DNA of 64,000 nucleotides from Apostichopus japonicus (lineage: Eukaryota > Echinodermata > Holothuroidea > Aspidochirotida > Stichopodidae), in NCBI RefSeq assembly GCF_037975245.1, contig NC_092575.1, forward strand, positions 25,159,841 to 25,223,840, read 5' to 3'. The position numbers and the translations under genes were made by a program. The notes below the pieces were generated by a model. The model was not told the origin of the DNA, ran no database searches, and worked only from the letters and a program-made list of their open reading frames with translations. Numbering within the stretch: position 1 is the stretch's first letter; the number at the start of each line of letters is the position of its first letter. Positions 31,695 through 43,689 of the stretch are shown here, one piece after another.

Positions 31695-33680
31695 CCTAGT
31701 ACTTTGTTTAACTAACGCTATTGTGCGTTAAAATACGGGTTAAACCAGAGATCTGTGACGGTACTTGGACACTGTACAATAGCTTGGTGTACACTTCTAT
31801 AGAGTAAAACAACTGGAGTAGGCCTAAGTACTTGTCGCGTCAACTAATTATGAATGAAGCAGCCATTTTCCAAAAAGCAACCGGAAGTCGACTAATATAA
31901 GACACCACAGAAAGACTTTTGTAAAAAAAATGTCCAATGCCGTGGAAACACACTTTGTCTTTACCTCACCAAACCTCACATGAAACGGTACATCAGAACG
32001 CCAGCAGTGCCAAAAGGAAAACCAAAACCATAAACATTTCAGTATATTTGGATTCACATACTCAACTCTCAATAACTCGCTCATTAGGAGCAGCTAAATG
32101 GATGTTACCACGTCTCTAAGGATGTGGGATATTTAGTCATATAGGCCTATACGTTCGTGATGAAATTGTTTGGTCAGAAGATCCAGCTACAACCAAATGC
32201 AAAATACCGGATCTATGTCGCTCGCACAAGAGTATAGGTTCAGCCGAACGGCATATTTGTGTCTCTTCGCACATCCTTTGAGATAATCAATGATGCACCT
32301 CCTCCAAGCGGGCAATCAGTTGGAGAACATTTTTGGGCTATAACTCAGTAATACTATGGAGAAGTACATTATAACGGGGACATCTTCAAGAATTCAAATT
32401 TTCTTTTCATTGGACAATTTCAAGATTGATCTAAAGTGTTTCAAGGCTGCATATTAGGGTTGTATTTGATCTAGATATTCGACAGATCACGGTAACCTAT
32501 GGTCACGAAAGCCTACATAAATCGAGCTCTAAAACGATGCCCTATATAGCGTCATGGCCGTCACAAAACATACCTTCCTAGTTAGCGTGTGGACGAGGTA
32601 AACATGCCACAGGAGAGCCATACCAATTACGATATTGATCAGGAAGTTTACACACCCAACGACCTTTTGCTACAAAGCCGACTACGCCGATATAATGTAG
32701 TTCATGAAATACTCCAATCTTTCAGCTCGATGTGCTAAACTGCCATCAAAGACGACAAACAAATAAGACAATTTGTCAAAACAGTGTTTGTTGTTCAACC
32801 ACAATATATATTCGTCACACCTGAGTATAACTGATTGAAAACAGTAGACCAAAAATATTCCTTAATCAGTATGACAAGATATTCCGTTTTGTACATAATT
32901 CCCCTTTACACGCAGAAGAGTAAGTAACAACAAAACTGCAAGAACCCATAAGATCCTCAGATTAAGACCAAACTGACTGTAAATAGTTATAGAAATAGGA
33001 GCAAAGAGGGTTGGGGGGGGGGGGGGTGGCTTACATGCCAAAGTAAACTTGTATCTTAAAATTCAATTTTTATCCAACCTGAGTGAAGAACATCATCGAG
33101 AAAATGGTTATGGATGATATTGAAACTATTGAAATTCGAAATTTTGTAATGAAAAAGTAGACATAAAATATTAACTAGAGCACCAATGGTGCAGAAGCTC
33201 ATACCTTTTCGAGCTGAAAAAATGTAGGGCCCACAAAACCAATTTTGGGCCCATGAGGGATACCCCCCCCCCCCCCCCATCCGTTAGCAGAATCCTGGCC
33301 ACACCACTGGCTATAATTCCTATTTTCCCCCTTTAAATCCTATTTTACCCACTCTCTCAAACAATACCATGCACTGACCTACCCTATTAAACTTTCTCCC
33401 CTCTACCTTAGCAGACATAACTTCACAAGCACTCCCTACAAGACATAACTTCACAAGCTGCCTACATACCTCAGGCTCAAAGACTTCTAAGAATCGGCAA
33501 GTGCTGATTGGCTATAGGGCTCTCATGCTTACAGTTCAACAGTTAATAACAACTCCCAGTCCTGCTTCAATTCCACTTACAGCCTCTGCAGAGCTTAACC
33601 ACAAATGTAAACAAACACTGCAGACACTGGGAGACAAATTAAAGGAGCTTTGGCAAAAAGTGAAGGCTCAGATTTTTTTA
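31695..33680. other. Intergenic, no gene seen
   Basis: Mostly unique AT-rich DNA with a poly(G) tract near 33013 and a poly(C) tract near 33265. 33291-33309 (ATCCTGGCCACACCACTG) looks like the right end of a further MITE, but no left end or target duplication was found. Confidence 0.45.
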
Positions 33681-33689
33681 AACAATGGG

Positions 33690-34345
33690 GATTAATTGTA
33701 ATTAACTTTTGACCAAAATTTTTTAGGCATCACCTTATTCATACACAATCCAACAATCATCAGTTCAACTTTGAATATGATCCATCAAAACCTTGAGGAG
33801 ATTGAGATATTTGAAAATATTACAAAGAATGACCCCCGATGACCTCCTAAATGACATCTGACCTCAATTTTCCGAACACCCCTCGTAACTCTCATCCCGA
33901 GGAACATTGTGACCAAGTTTCATTATAATTGGCCATACACTGTATGAACAGGAGCAATTTGAAAATATAGGGCCGCGGCCCAGGCCACAAAAGACCCCTA
34001 GTTGATCTTTGATCTCAAATTCATGAACACCCTGAAGGTAAAACTACCATAGTACTATCGTGACAAACCCTCAACATTGTACCATGGAATCTGTAGGAGA
34101 AGAAGCATTTTGCGTATTTCCACAAAATAGCCCATTACGGCCCACAGGTGACCTTTGACCCCAAATTTTGGTCCATCTCTGATGGCCCTATACCCAATGG
34201 TCCTTGTGTCCAAGTTTCATGAAATTCCATCAAACACTGTGCGAGTGGGAGCGGTTTTACCAATTGTTGACGGATAGAGTGATAGAGTGATAGACGCCGC
34301 ACTGTAACAATAGCTCACACCAGCATGCTGGTATGAGCTAAAAAT
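33690..34345 (+). repeat. Dispersed repeat tail ending in a palindrome (RTE-like 3' region)
   Basis: Contains phrases typical of marine-invertebrate RTE-type LINE or SINE 3' regions: TGACCTTTGACC, CCAAGTTTCATGAAATTCCAT and a GATAGAGTGATAGA repeat before GACGCCGCAC. It ends in a 30-bp palindrome at 34311-34340 with one mismatched pair, followed by AAAAAT. The class is inferred from general resemblance. Confidence 0.5.
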
Positions 34346-34697
34346 ATTACGATACAAAGTTTCATCGTTTCAGTTTGGTCACACACTTTTACAGAACATA
34401 AATTCTCCATAATGGGGACTCCTGCGATTCTCACTGATTTTCTGCTACCCTTTGGTACCCTCCTACCCCAATGTACTATTCTTAGTTTTTTCCCCACCTC
34501 TCCATCCACCACTGTCCCACCCCAGCAAAGAAATGGCTGCATACGTTTTACCACCAACTAAGGACTTTGGTTAGGTCATTGCTTTGAAATCCTGTTCTAA
34601 TCAAGATTCTTAGCTCTTTTAGAAAAGGTTTTTTTTTAAACAACAATTTAATGGCAGTTTCACTTTAACATGTGACATCAGATGGTTGCTGACAATC
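34346..34697. other. 3' flank of the MULE/SWIM gene, no gene seen
   Basis: Short T-rich and C-rich stretches; no supported reading frame. Confidence 0.45.
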
Positions 34698-34703
34698 TTT
34701 ATT
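34698..34703 (-). terminator. AATAAA overlapping the MULE/SWIM stop codon
   Basis: The minus-strand end of the gene reads GAATAAAGATTG, so the TAA stop lies inside an AATAAA hexamer. If used, the 3' untranslated region would be only a few tens of bases. Confidence 0.4.
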
Positions 34704-37700
34704 CGTATGTTATCACTTCAACGATGAAAGGCTCTGAGTTATTGTCAAGATCAGCCTCATTCACTGAGTTTTCCACATCCTGATCCACAGAAACTCCATG
34801 TCCTGAAGGTTCCTTTGACAATGTACCTTCCATGATAGCAGTTCTCACAAGTTTTTCAGCTTGCTCAGCCATTTTAGCCAGACCACTTAAGGCATCGTGT
34901 TCTACTGAGGTGGTTGGTAATGTCACATTCTGAACATTAGTGACGCATTCTGCAACTGCAGCAATGGCTTGGGACTTGTGGGCTGATGCACCAACATCTA
35001 CGACATAATCAACTTGATGTGTAGCATTGTTGGTTTCCTCATGACATTGTACTGAAGCGATGCCCGTTGATGGAGCGATGTTCTCCATATGAGTCGGTAA
35101 GGTCCTCCTGACATTAGTTCTATCCAGGCTTTTAACTGCACCAAGACCACTACTACTTGCATCAACGTTAGTAGCACTGGCTGTTTCCTCATGATATTGT
35201 ACTGAATTGATGCCTGTTGATGGAGCATTCTGCTCCATACCAGGTGATAAGGTACTCATGATGGCGTTAGTTGCATCCAAGATTTCAATAGCACCAAACT
35301 CACTACTCATTCCATCAGCTTTAACTCTTTTGCTTTCATTCTCTCCATCACATGACGATTCATCTCTACTTTTACGCTTTGTTTGATGGTCGTTCCTTAA
35401 CTTAGTAAATGTCTGCATGGCCTCAACGAGTTGGTCATCTGTCTCATAGTGAGCCCATTGGAGAATAAAACTTCCGAGAGGCTTGACAAACTTACTAGGA
35501 TCTCTCTGAAAGGCCTCCTTCAACCTAGTGAAAAGTTGCTCCAGTTCACTAACAGTGTCCCCCTCAGCTATAGTTGTCAAAAACTTCTTTGAAGTTGCAT
35601 CTGTTACATGCTCAAATTTCCATTTTTTGATGTGAAAATACCGGATGAGGATGTACTGGTGTTTACATGCGCCTCCTGTAATCCCTGAGGGGCAAGAGCA
35701 GAAACCCATATCCATATCTACAAACACCCTTGGCTCATAAGATTTCGGTTTTCTGGGCATACTGAACACTTGAGGCTGCTCTTCAGTAATTAAATCTTTA
35801 CTAAAGTCAGATAGACAATGGATATGTCCATAACGGCCAGTGAGAATCCTTGACAATTTGCCCGCTGCCAAGTCTTCCAAACGATTCTTAAAAAGCCCAT
35901 TAACTCTGGAAAGCACCAAGTCCAAAAGCTGATAGTTGTTTGCTGATTTTAGCTTTTCAAAAGGTCTGTCTTTCAAAACCCGCATAGCATCACATAGATT
36001 ATTTGTGGCATTTATCGGGAGCTTGAAGCCTCCCAAGTCTGCATGGTACAACGCCCAATGCAGGCGACTTTCAAACACCTCTTTAAAGTGAGTGACTACA
36101 AAGCTGTACTTCCAAATCATCGGGTCCTTCATGATACTAGTAAATTTCGTTTGCACTTCATTTTCTGATGAGCAAATAGCGAGTGTTTTCATCTGTTGGA
36201 AGAGATTATACCTGTCGGCATCAGCTATTTGATGTTCCTCACCAAACAAAAACTGCCAAAAGGCTTGAAGAATGTGAAAGATGCACAAGACTTGTTTTGC
36301 AGAAGGATACATCTGGTCGAGAGCTAATCTCTCCTCCTCGGAATTACTGGTCAGAAATACTTGAGGACCCTTTCTGCCTCTTCCATAGTATGCTCCCACG
36401 CCTATTAAATTATGTAACATCTCTAACCCATGCTTTATGGCAACAGTTGAATCAGATCCTACTATTAAACATCCTAATGGTAGTCCTCCGGCAACACTGT
36501 CTGTCAGAAGCAAGATCAACTGAGGTCGACCAGGGCCACAAACAAAGTTGCTTACAAAAACAACTTCTCCTGCAGCAGGAACCATCTTGTGTACTCTCTT
36601 CATCAGTGGGGTGACAAGAGCAATAACATCTTCACCTTCAACATTTTCGGAGCATATGCAAAGCCCATTCTCATTGTTGTATTTTGAGATGCGTTCTTCA
36701 AGCAACTCCTGTACCTTTCGCCGACTCAAACTCTTGGTATCTTTTCGAAATATGTCATAGTATAATCTGAAATCATGAAAAGGAGTGAACATATCGACAG
36801 AAAGTTTCACCGTTGAGCATGAAAAGATGGCTGGCTGCATTATCAGTTCATTTCTTGCTGAAAAGGAGGGTGCAATCATCTGATAATGAATGCAATAACC
36901 TTTGATGACCAGATCACACAGGTGTTTCTTACCCCACAGGACAATAGCTCATCTCATTCTAGGAGAAATGCTAGCTTCAGCAACTACCTAAGTTACATTT
37001 GAAAAACATATGTATGGTTGTACATTATTTTATGGCCAGTGTGAACGAGCTCAAACCTTTACTAGTAGGTGACTAATTGCAAACATGAGTGATATAAACT
37101 AAAAGCTCCCCTCCTTCTCCTCCACCCCCCCCCCTCCAAAAAAAAACAAGTCCAGATGGTATTAACATAAAATATGGTCATTTTATTGAACTTCACCTGT
37201 AACAAAACTGAGCATCTGGACAAAAATGTCGATCGGAAACCACCTTGTCGCACTCTTCTCCATATTCCTCGGCTAGGTCACGCTTGTGAATTTTCAAGGC
37301 TTCCGTGACTGAGTGTCCATCTTGAAACAGTTTGATAAATTTCATTTTGACCGCGTGAGACACATCCCTGTGACTGAGAATGTTGGGGTCATCAATAGCA
37401 TGGTTGTGGCTGCCGGTAAAAGTAATTGTTGTGGGCCAGTCGGGCAAATGTGAATCTGTAGATCTAGAAGATCATACATTAAAGTTAAAGACATTCCAAA
37501 ATATGCAATTTCATTATAATGCACTGAGAAGTTGTTGTACTTGACATAAACTTAAGATGCTTTTTTCTTCACATCTGACTTTCTGGGCTTAATATGAGTT
37601 AAGGCAACATGATCTATTTTCAAAGCCTGTAGAGCATTACCTGAAATATAACACTGCATTGTGGTCTTTTGTATGCACAGTAAAGTGCGATATTTCATAT

Positions 37701-40700
37701 TCCTATTTCTTATCTTCCTAAGGGTATAATACAAAGCTGCATATAGGTTTCTTGTCACCGTCGGACCATGTAAAATGCATTTTTATCAGTTTTGAAGACA
37801 ACATGATGTGCATCTTGACCAAAATGTCTTGTTGACTGTACCCCAGTAACTAGCTTAAAGATGTACGTTTCATCTGAAAGTACTTAAGTTATTAGGGCCG
37901 TCTACAGTAGTATTTGTGTTGCTGTCAAACACACCATGGTGGTATCATTTTTAGAATAAAGCACTAGACATTTATTTTGGAATTCATCTTTAGCAAAAAT
38001 ATAAGACATTTAATTTGGGATTCATCTGTAAAAAGGATCAGTAGACATTTAAGTAATAACTGCCATTATCTGCAGACTGAAGATATTTCTTGGTAAGAGC
38101 TTCCTTTGAAGATTTGTCTAACAGCCATGGTACGGTAGTTAAACATCGATTTTTAATTTCTTTAATGTTTCATCGGCAGAGTTCCAGAGCTTGTCTAACA
38201 CTTGTACAAGAATATCACCTGTCAGATGATGAGGTTTTGGTGTTGTTAAACACAGACAAGCCAAACACTCTTGACTTAGGTAGTTATGAGAGTTAAATTT
38301 CTTGAGAAAGTTTTGATCCATGATGGTAGATAAATTCATGAATTGACATAAAAATAGTTTTTAACAAAGAGGGTCCACAGAACATGTTGGTACTTTCATA
38401 TCGACTTTATCAAAACATGACACTTTCTGTTTTCTGTAATAAATTCATCCTTAAGTTCATATCCAAGGCAAAACAATCCATTTCCCTTTGCCTTGTGTTA
38501 CGTGCCGACTTAAAACTTGAGTATCCTCTTCCATCTCCTCAACGGACTGAATCCTCTTCAGGAATGCCGTGTCTTACGTTGACTATTTTCAATTCAGTAT
38601 TGACTTGACTAGCATGTTCATTGTAAATGTATCAAAGGATGAAACTAGATCATAACGAATACAACATATGAACAGCATTTGACTAACCTGCACTTTCTTA
38701 TGTGTCCTGTGTTCCCCCTGCGATAAAATAGTTTCTTGACACGGATATTGAGAAAAGCAGGGCAGCCTGTGTTTTTGGTTCTGCGACCTCCTGATGGCTC
38801 CGCCTTCACCCTTGTATTGTGATGGCACATCCTTTCCAGCTGCAGAGAGCAACATATGTTGGCAACAACATATCGTCACATGTTACATTATTGAACAAGT
38901 CACACTGTTAGTTGTTTACAGCAATGTATATGGAGCTCCCTCCCTGTTGAAATTAAGTCTTTAGATTCTATTATTCAATTCAAGCGCTGTCTTAAAACTC
39001 TCCGTTTCTCTCAACTCTATTAGTGTTTGTGCATTCAGCACCCGTAAAGCGCATTGAATAACTTTTGTTGGAGTCTGCGCTATATAAGACTAGTTATTAT
39101 TATTATATATGGGTCATTCCATATCACATCACCAGATTATGAAGTGATTTGACATGGAATGACTCATACGCCATTGCTTTAAGTACCGACTGTACTTTGT
39201 TATTCAAATGACTTTGGGCTTCCATTTAAAAAAAATACAAAAAGACAAATGAGAGTACAATGGTTGCACTCTGTATAGTTCCAAAGTCTCTCAAAACATT
39301 ATTTTTGCAAGTAACTCTTGTGTTTCATATTTCCATCATCGACCAGTCTTAATTTTAAATTTTGATCATTGATAACCACCATAAAAAGCAGGGTTTTCCT
39401 AATCACTCTGGTGGATTTTTTCTTCTTTTCAGTCACTCTGGTGGGCTTATAAATACCAATACCTTTTGCCAACATTTCTTTTTAGTGATATGATATTTTA
39501 AGAGTTAAACCTACTGACTACCAGTAACATTTGACCACAGCTAGGACAGATCTCTATACTTATCTCATCTCACTGCATGTAATGTATAGGGGGAGATGAG
39601 ATATTCTACTTCACCCCACATCAGAAATGTGAAAAGGGTGTCGCAAACTCCTCCCAGACCGCAAGTCCCATCAAGTTTACTATTTGTATTTTTATTTTCG
39701 AGTTCAAACTTGGTGGGTATGAAACCTTGTGCCTGCATGATTGATGACATCAGACAGTAGGTCAAGGGCAGAGGTCGAAAAACCTAAAACTTGCTTTGGA
39801 ATCATTTTCTGCTTGTCAACATGTAGTATAAAGCCATACGAGATGTAAAGAACGATTAGACAAATTTTGTGTTTGGATGTCAAGGGTAGGTTGAGAGGAT
39901 AAACCTGTTTCTGCGTGATTGATGACATCATATAGGTCTAAGGACAGATGTCATAAAACCTAAAAAACTTCTGCTTGTCAACGTGTAGGAAAATGCTTAA
40001 ACCACAAGATATGTAGAGAATGATGAGACTATTTACTAGAATATTCCTTTTTGGAGGTTGAGGGTTAGGTTGAAAGGACCATATAGATCAGAGGTGGAAT
40101 TGGCCCAACTTTGATGTCTTGCATGAAACAACATTGATGGTTAGGTATTTATCATTTACTACTAAACTTTAATCTAAACTATACCTAAAAGAACTGGATT
40201 CCAGCCTTTTAACAAAGATAGCAAGCAGATCTATGCGTTCAGAAGTAACCTAACATTCACTTCCATCATGGAGGATATATGAGATCTGCAACACCAGGGG
40301 TTGCCATCTTGTTCACTTTTCAGACGTGTTACCATATTCTAAAAGACTATAGGGCATTGTGTTATTTACTGTTTAGTTAAAATTATGCATCAAACTGTGA
40401 AAACTTAATCATGATGGTATAATTTATCAACTTTTTAAGTCACTTGTTCTGCAACTTTACTAATGTTTACGACAGCAGTACGGACACATCTTTCATGAAT
40501 CAGAACTTTGACAAGGAATAAACACAAAGGACTAACATGGGCAATTTAAACAACCATATATAAAGAATTAGGAATGATATACTACAGCACTGCTATGAAT
40601 TTATGGTTTACTGTACCTAAGAAGTGTCATTGCTTGTGAACATTTGTTTACAATATTACTATGTGAAAATTAAGGCCATACAACTATGCAACATTAGTCC

Positions 40701-40971
40701 TGCCACATTACCACAGATATACGGTAGAGAGTATTCAATCTACCCTACACAAAAGTATGACTATTCTCACCCGGCATAACAGTTTTCTGCCAGTATTAGG
40801 ATAGGTACACCTTGTTCTCCACGTAGTCCGAGAGAGCTTCTGGTACTGTTTCAGCCAGCTCTTTGCATCCTTCTCTCTCGTTATCTTCAACCTGAGGGTA
40901 GCTTGATAACGATCTGTGTCACCTATCAATAGTTCACACAAGGAGTACTCATATTCAGGAGGCAAGGTTTT
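34699..40971 (-). CDS. MULE-transposase-like protein with FAR1-like zinc cluster and SWIM finger
   Basis: Spliced minus-strand gene with four resolved exons: 40971-40771, 38839-38688, 37463-37197 and 36766-34699. They total 2688 nt (895 aa plus stop) and keep one frame across junctions of phase 0, 2 and 2, with GT/AG at each. A start-codon exon upstream was not found. In order: an N-terminal FAR1/WRKY-like zinc cluster (SWLKQYQKLS, CHHNTR, KNTGCPA, GSHNHAID) built from exons 1-3; CPDAQFCYRLYYDIF at the exon 3/4 join; a MULE transposase core; a SWIM finger (C-x-C-x8-C-x-H at 35700-35659, CSCPSGITGGACKH); and a low-complexity C-tail with an internal repeat (APSTGI). The two expected catalytic aspartates are replaced (VFVSN at about 36552 and FLTSN at about 36348). 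It is therefore probably a DNA-binding, non-catalytic, host-adopted transposase. The alternative is a recent transposon remnant. Confidence 0.8.
36767..38687 (-). other. Introns between exons 2-3 and 3-4 of the MULE/SWIM gene
   Basis: Intron 37464-38687 and intron 36767-37196, on either side of exon 3. The exon 3 acceptor that keeps the frame is CTTCTAG before 37463; a nearby CTACAG would shift it. The exon 4 acceptor GATTTCAG before 36766 is preferred to upstream AGs because it gives the contiguous family motif FCYRLYYDIF. No other gene seen. Confidence 0.6.
38890..39110 (+). mobile_element. LINE 3' end in the MULE/SWIM intron
   Basis: The plus-strand translation gives LWSSLPVEIKS-like and FKRCLKTLRFS residues. 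The tail AAAGCGCATTGAATAACTTT then ATATAAGACTAG is followed by (ATT)n. It is a CR1/L2-type 3' fragment related to but distinct from the one at 31.6 kb. A hairpin with TCATTCCAT/ATGGAATGA arms follows at 39114-39170. Confidence 0.7.
39720..40075. repeat. Imperfect tandem duplication (about 180 bp) in the intron
   Basis: Two blocks share TGATTGATGACATCA, then AAAACCTAAAA, then CTGCTTGTCAACRTGTAG (39739-39830 and 39917-39990). The remainder of the 38840-40770 intron shows no gene. Confidence 0.65.
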
Positions 40972-41039
40972 CTGTAAGAAATGAAAAATGAAATGGTTGA
41001 AAACAGTATATGGCACTGACAAACAAACATTCAGTTAGT

Positions 41040-41665
41040 CACACTAAGTAAGTAACTTTATAACTTTATTATATCCCAGAGGGAAATTGCATGCTGGCAT
41101 AATATACATTTTTAAAAGAGTAAGAGTTCAACATGTAAAAGGATAAATTTACAAATAGAATAAAGGAAAACTACTGTAGTTGACAAGTAAGATAGTTAAA
41201 ATTGTCAAACATGAAAATGCACAGCCCAAGCCAAAACAGATATATACAAGAATAGAAAGAGCCTAACGAATGAAAAGGTTGTTATAAAGCCTAATGCACT
41301 GTGGAATAAAAGATGACTTGTGTCTGTTAGTGGCAGCATATAGGAGTCTCATCCGTCCACTATGAGGAATTACTACCCCGGCAAGATCTGCATATAGGGG
41401 ATGGGTATTGTCCGCAAGTACTGCATTAAGTTTAACTTGAAGAAGACTTTGGTAGGATGAGTCAACCGTTGGCTGATTTTCTCCTAATATACGGCTAGCT
41501 TGTTTAATAATTGTGTCGATACGTTTTTTATCTTCTCAGCCCATGTTCCCACCCCAGCAAAAAATACAATATAACCACACACTGCTAATGACAGAATTAT
41601 GAAACAGGTCTTGAGGAATGGAGGAAAAGCCTACTAAAATTCACAGACAAGCACATATATCCCTT
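41040..41665 (-). mobile_element. Non-LTR retrotransposon 3' fragment (minus strand)
   Basis: The minus-strand translation from about 41620 gives LFHNSVISSVWLYC, CWGGNMG (then a stop), KKRIDTIIKQASRILG, HPLYADL, HSGRMRLLYA and RHKSSFIPQCIRLYN. This is the characteristic C-terminal end of a LINE RT ORF. A 3' UTR follows, ending TTTCCCTCTGGGATATAATAAAGTTATAAAGTTA near 41045. One internal stop and truncation make it inactive. Confidence 0.78.
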
Positions 41666-41669
41666 TTGC

Positions 41670-43680
41670 CAACGAAAACAATATCTGTAACAAGAAGGAC
41701 CACTTCTTGCGTTATATTCTGCCAGTCTAAGACACTGTAAACTGCGGAAATCAGTAATAACAATTATAACTGGAATTTAAATTTGAATCAGTAAACAACA
41801 AGACATAGGCCTCGAACAACAGAGCAACAGAGCTCGAACAATACGGTCATACTGCAAGAATGCTCATTGCATGCATTACGTTGACATTTTAACAACATTT
41901 TTACAAATCAGACAGTTGTTATATTGTTTAGAACTGACTTTTTCTTTGTCAACTGGTAAGAAACCTGTGCTGTAAGAAAGAAACTTTCCTGGTTATGTTT
42001 TGGACCTGTACATGAAACAAGGTTATAATCCAATCATCAAATATGGTAAAAGTTAAACCAAAAGCATCATGCCAGCGGCACTATCTGACTATGCCACTGC
42101 AATATTTGTGCTTTTAACTGTCACCACTCGAGTTAGGAGGTTAGAACAAAACCGATGGCACACTATCATTGTAAAAAACTAGTGCTTACAGTGCATAAAT
42201 GTGGGCAAACATTATGAAATCAAAGAAGAGCAGCTAACTTTGTTAGCAACAAATGCGACATAATAGCACTACATAAGCTGATACTGGGAAAATGTTTTTT
42301 TTTTATGTTGTCCCACGGTTCTACTTTTTGATTGCCCAAATAGCAAACTTGGTTTTCACAAAGTGAGGCAAAATAAAAAAGGACCAACATAACAATGGTC
42401 CAACATGTAGACTATAGGAGAATATTTGTTTTGGTGAATAGCATACTAGCTCTGGTCCAGTCCCCTTTCCCTAGAACTGGCAGTTCATAGGCTTACCACT
42501 CTTTTTGTATTATTTCAGTATCTCCAATGTTGTTGCGGGCAATACCGATTTATCAGTTTACCTAGGCTATTTAACAGTATTAAGCTATATATATGTATCT
42601 AAATTTAATGTACAGTACTTTGGTATGCTGCTTATTAACTAAAAGAACAACCTAACCATTTTAGTATTTGGGGGTTATATGTACAGTAAACAACTAGTCG
42701 ACCTCCAGATGACCTGCAAAGCTGACTTTGGTGGTCCAAATTGTGATAGCAATGAGATGGTGCAATCATTCAGTTTTATTGGTTTTTATGCAACTGTCCT
42801 ACAACTCCTGACTGTCCAAGATCTTTCGGCTTGACCGTAGCTAGCGATGTATTCAGCCCTTAAGTGCCTGATGCTGCATTATTACTACTTGTAATTTCCT
42901 GTACATAGACCTCAGCAATAACTTGTGCTGTATAAAACATAGGCCTACAGTACTGCACAGATTTCCATGGATGGCTTCATACATATTTCATGTCAGCTCC
43001 TACTCCTAGCTTTAATACTTCATTATTGAGTTACAAGTCTATGTTAAAAACAGTATATGAAAACGAAATAAGAGCCTGCTAAGTGCTAGGCTAGGCCTAA
43101 GTTAGGCCTAGGCCCTACTAGTATAGTGAAGGCTTCATAATTGATGCACCTCTGTAATTGACACACCTCCTAATATTCCTAGTTATCACTGTGGCAACCA
43201 TATGTGACAATGAAATTTGATCCATTTTAAAGCATTTTACACACTTCCCCCACACTTTACCCCCACATTTTACACACTTCACTGTTGCAAATATTTTTCG
43301 CATTTGGATATCTTACTCTCTACCTCCCTCAAGGTGAATCCACTACTCTGTGAGAACGATCCGCCTGCTACATATTGGCATGTATAATTTATGAGTAATA
43401 TGGCCTATTCTATTCTGTCGTCAGTCAGCTGTTTACCGTTCAACGAAATTTAAATATTTCTTAGTAGAAGGGACAACAAAAAACTTATGGTTTGATTGTT
43501 ATACACAGATTACTGTTCTCTTAGTCTATTGTTTGTTTTGTTGTTAAGGGAGGTGAGTCGATGTAGGTGGAGTACAGGTAGGTACAGGGTAGATTATTTT
43601 CTTAAGATTTCCTGACTGACTTCCAGAATGGCTTCCCCCACAAAAACAAGCTGCTCCCACCCCCCCCCCCCCAAAAAACA
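41670..43680. other. Intergenic or upstream region, no gene seen
   Basis: AT-rich unique DNA with TAGGCCTA words near 43090. The 5' end of the MULE/SWIM gene may lie here, but I could not identify its first exon. A poly(C) tract occurs at 43660-43674. Confidence 0.4.
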
Positions 43681-43689
43681 AATATTAAA

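Noticed and set aside
33285-33309. Possible MITE right end ATCCTGGCCACACCACTG
   Set aside because: No matching left end or 8-bp duplication found within 1 kb, so not listed as an element.
36767-36879. Upstream extension of MULE/SWIM exon 4 to the ATG at 36879
   Set aside because: Starting exon 4 at 36766 after GATTTCAG gives the family-contiguous FCYRLYYDIF and the correct phase; the extension would insert about 37 unrelated residues and is more likely intron.
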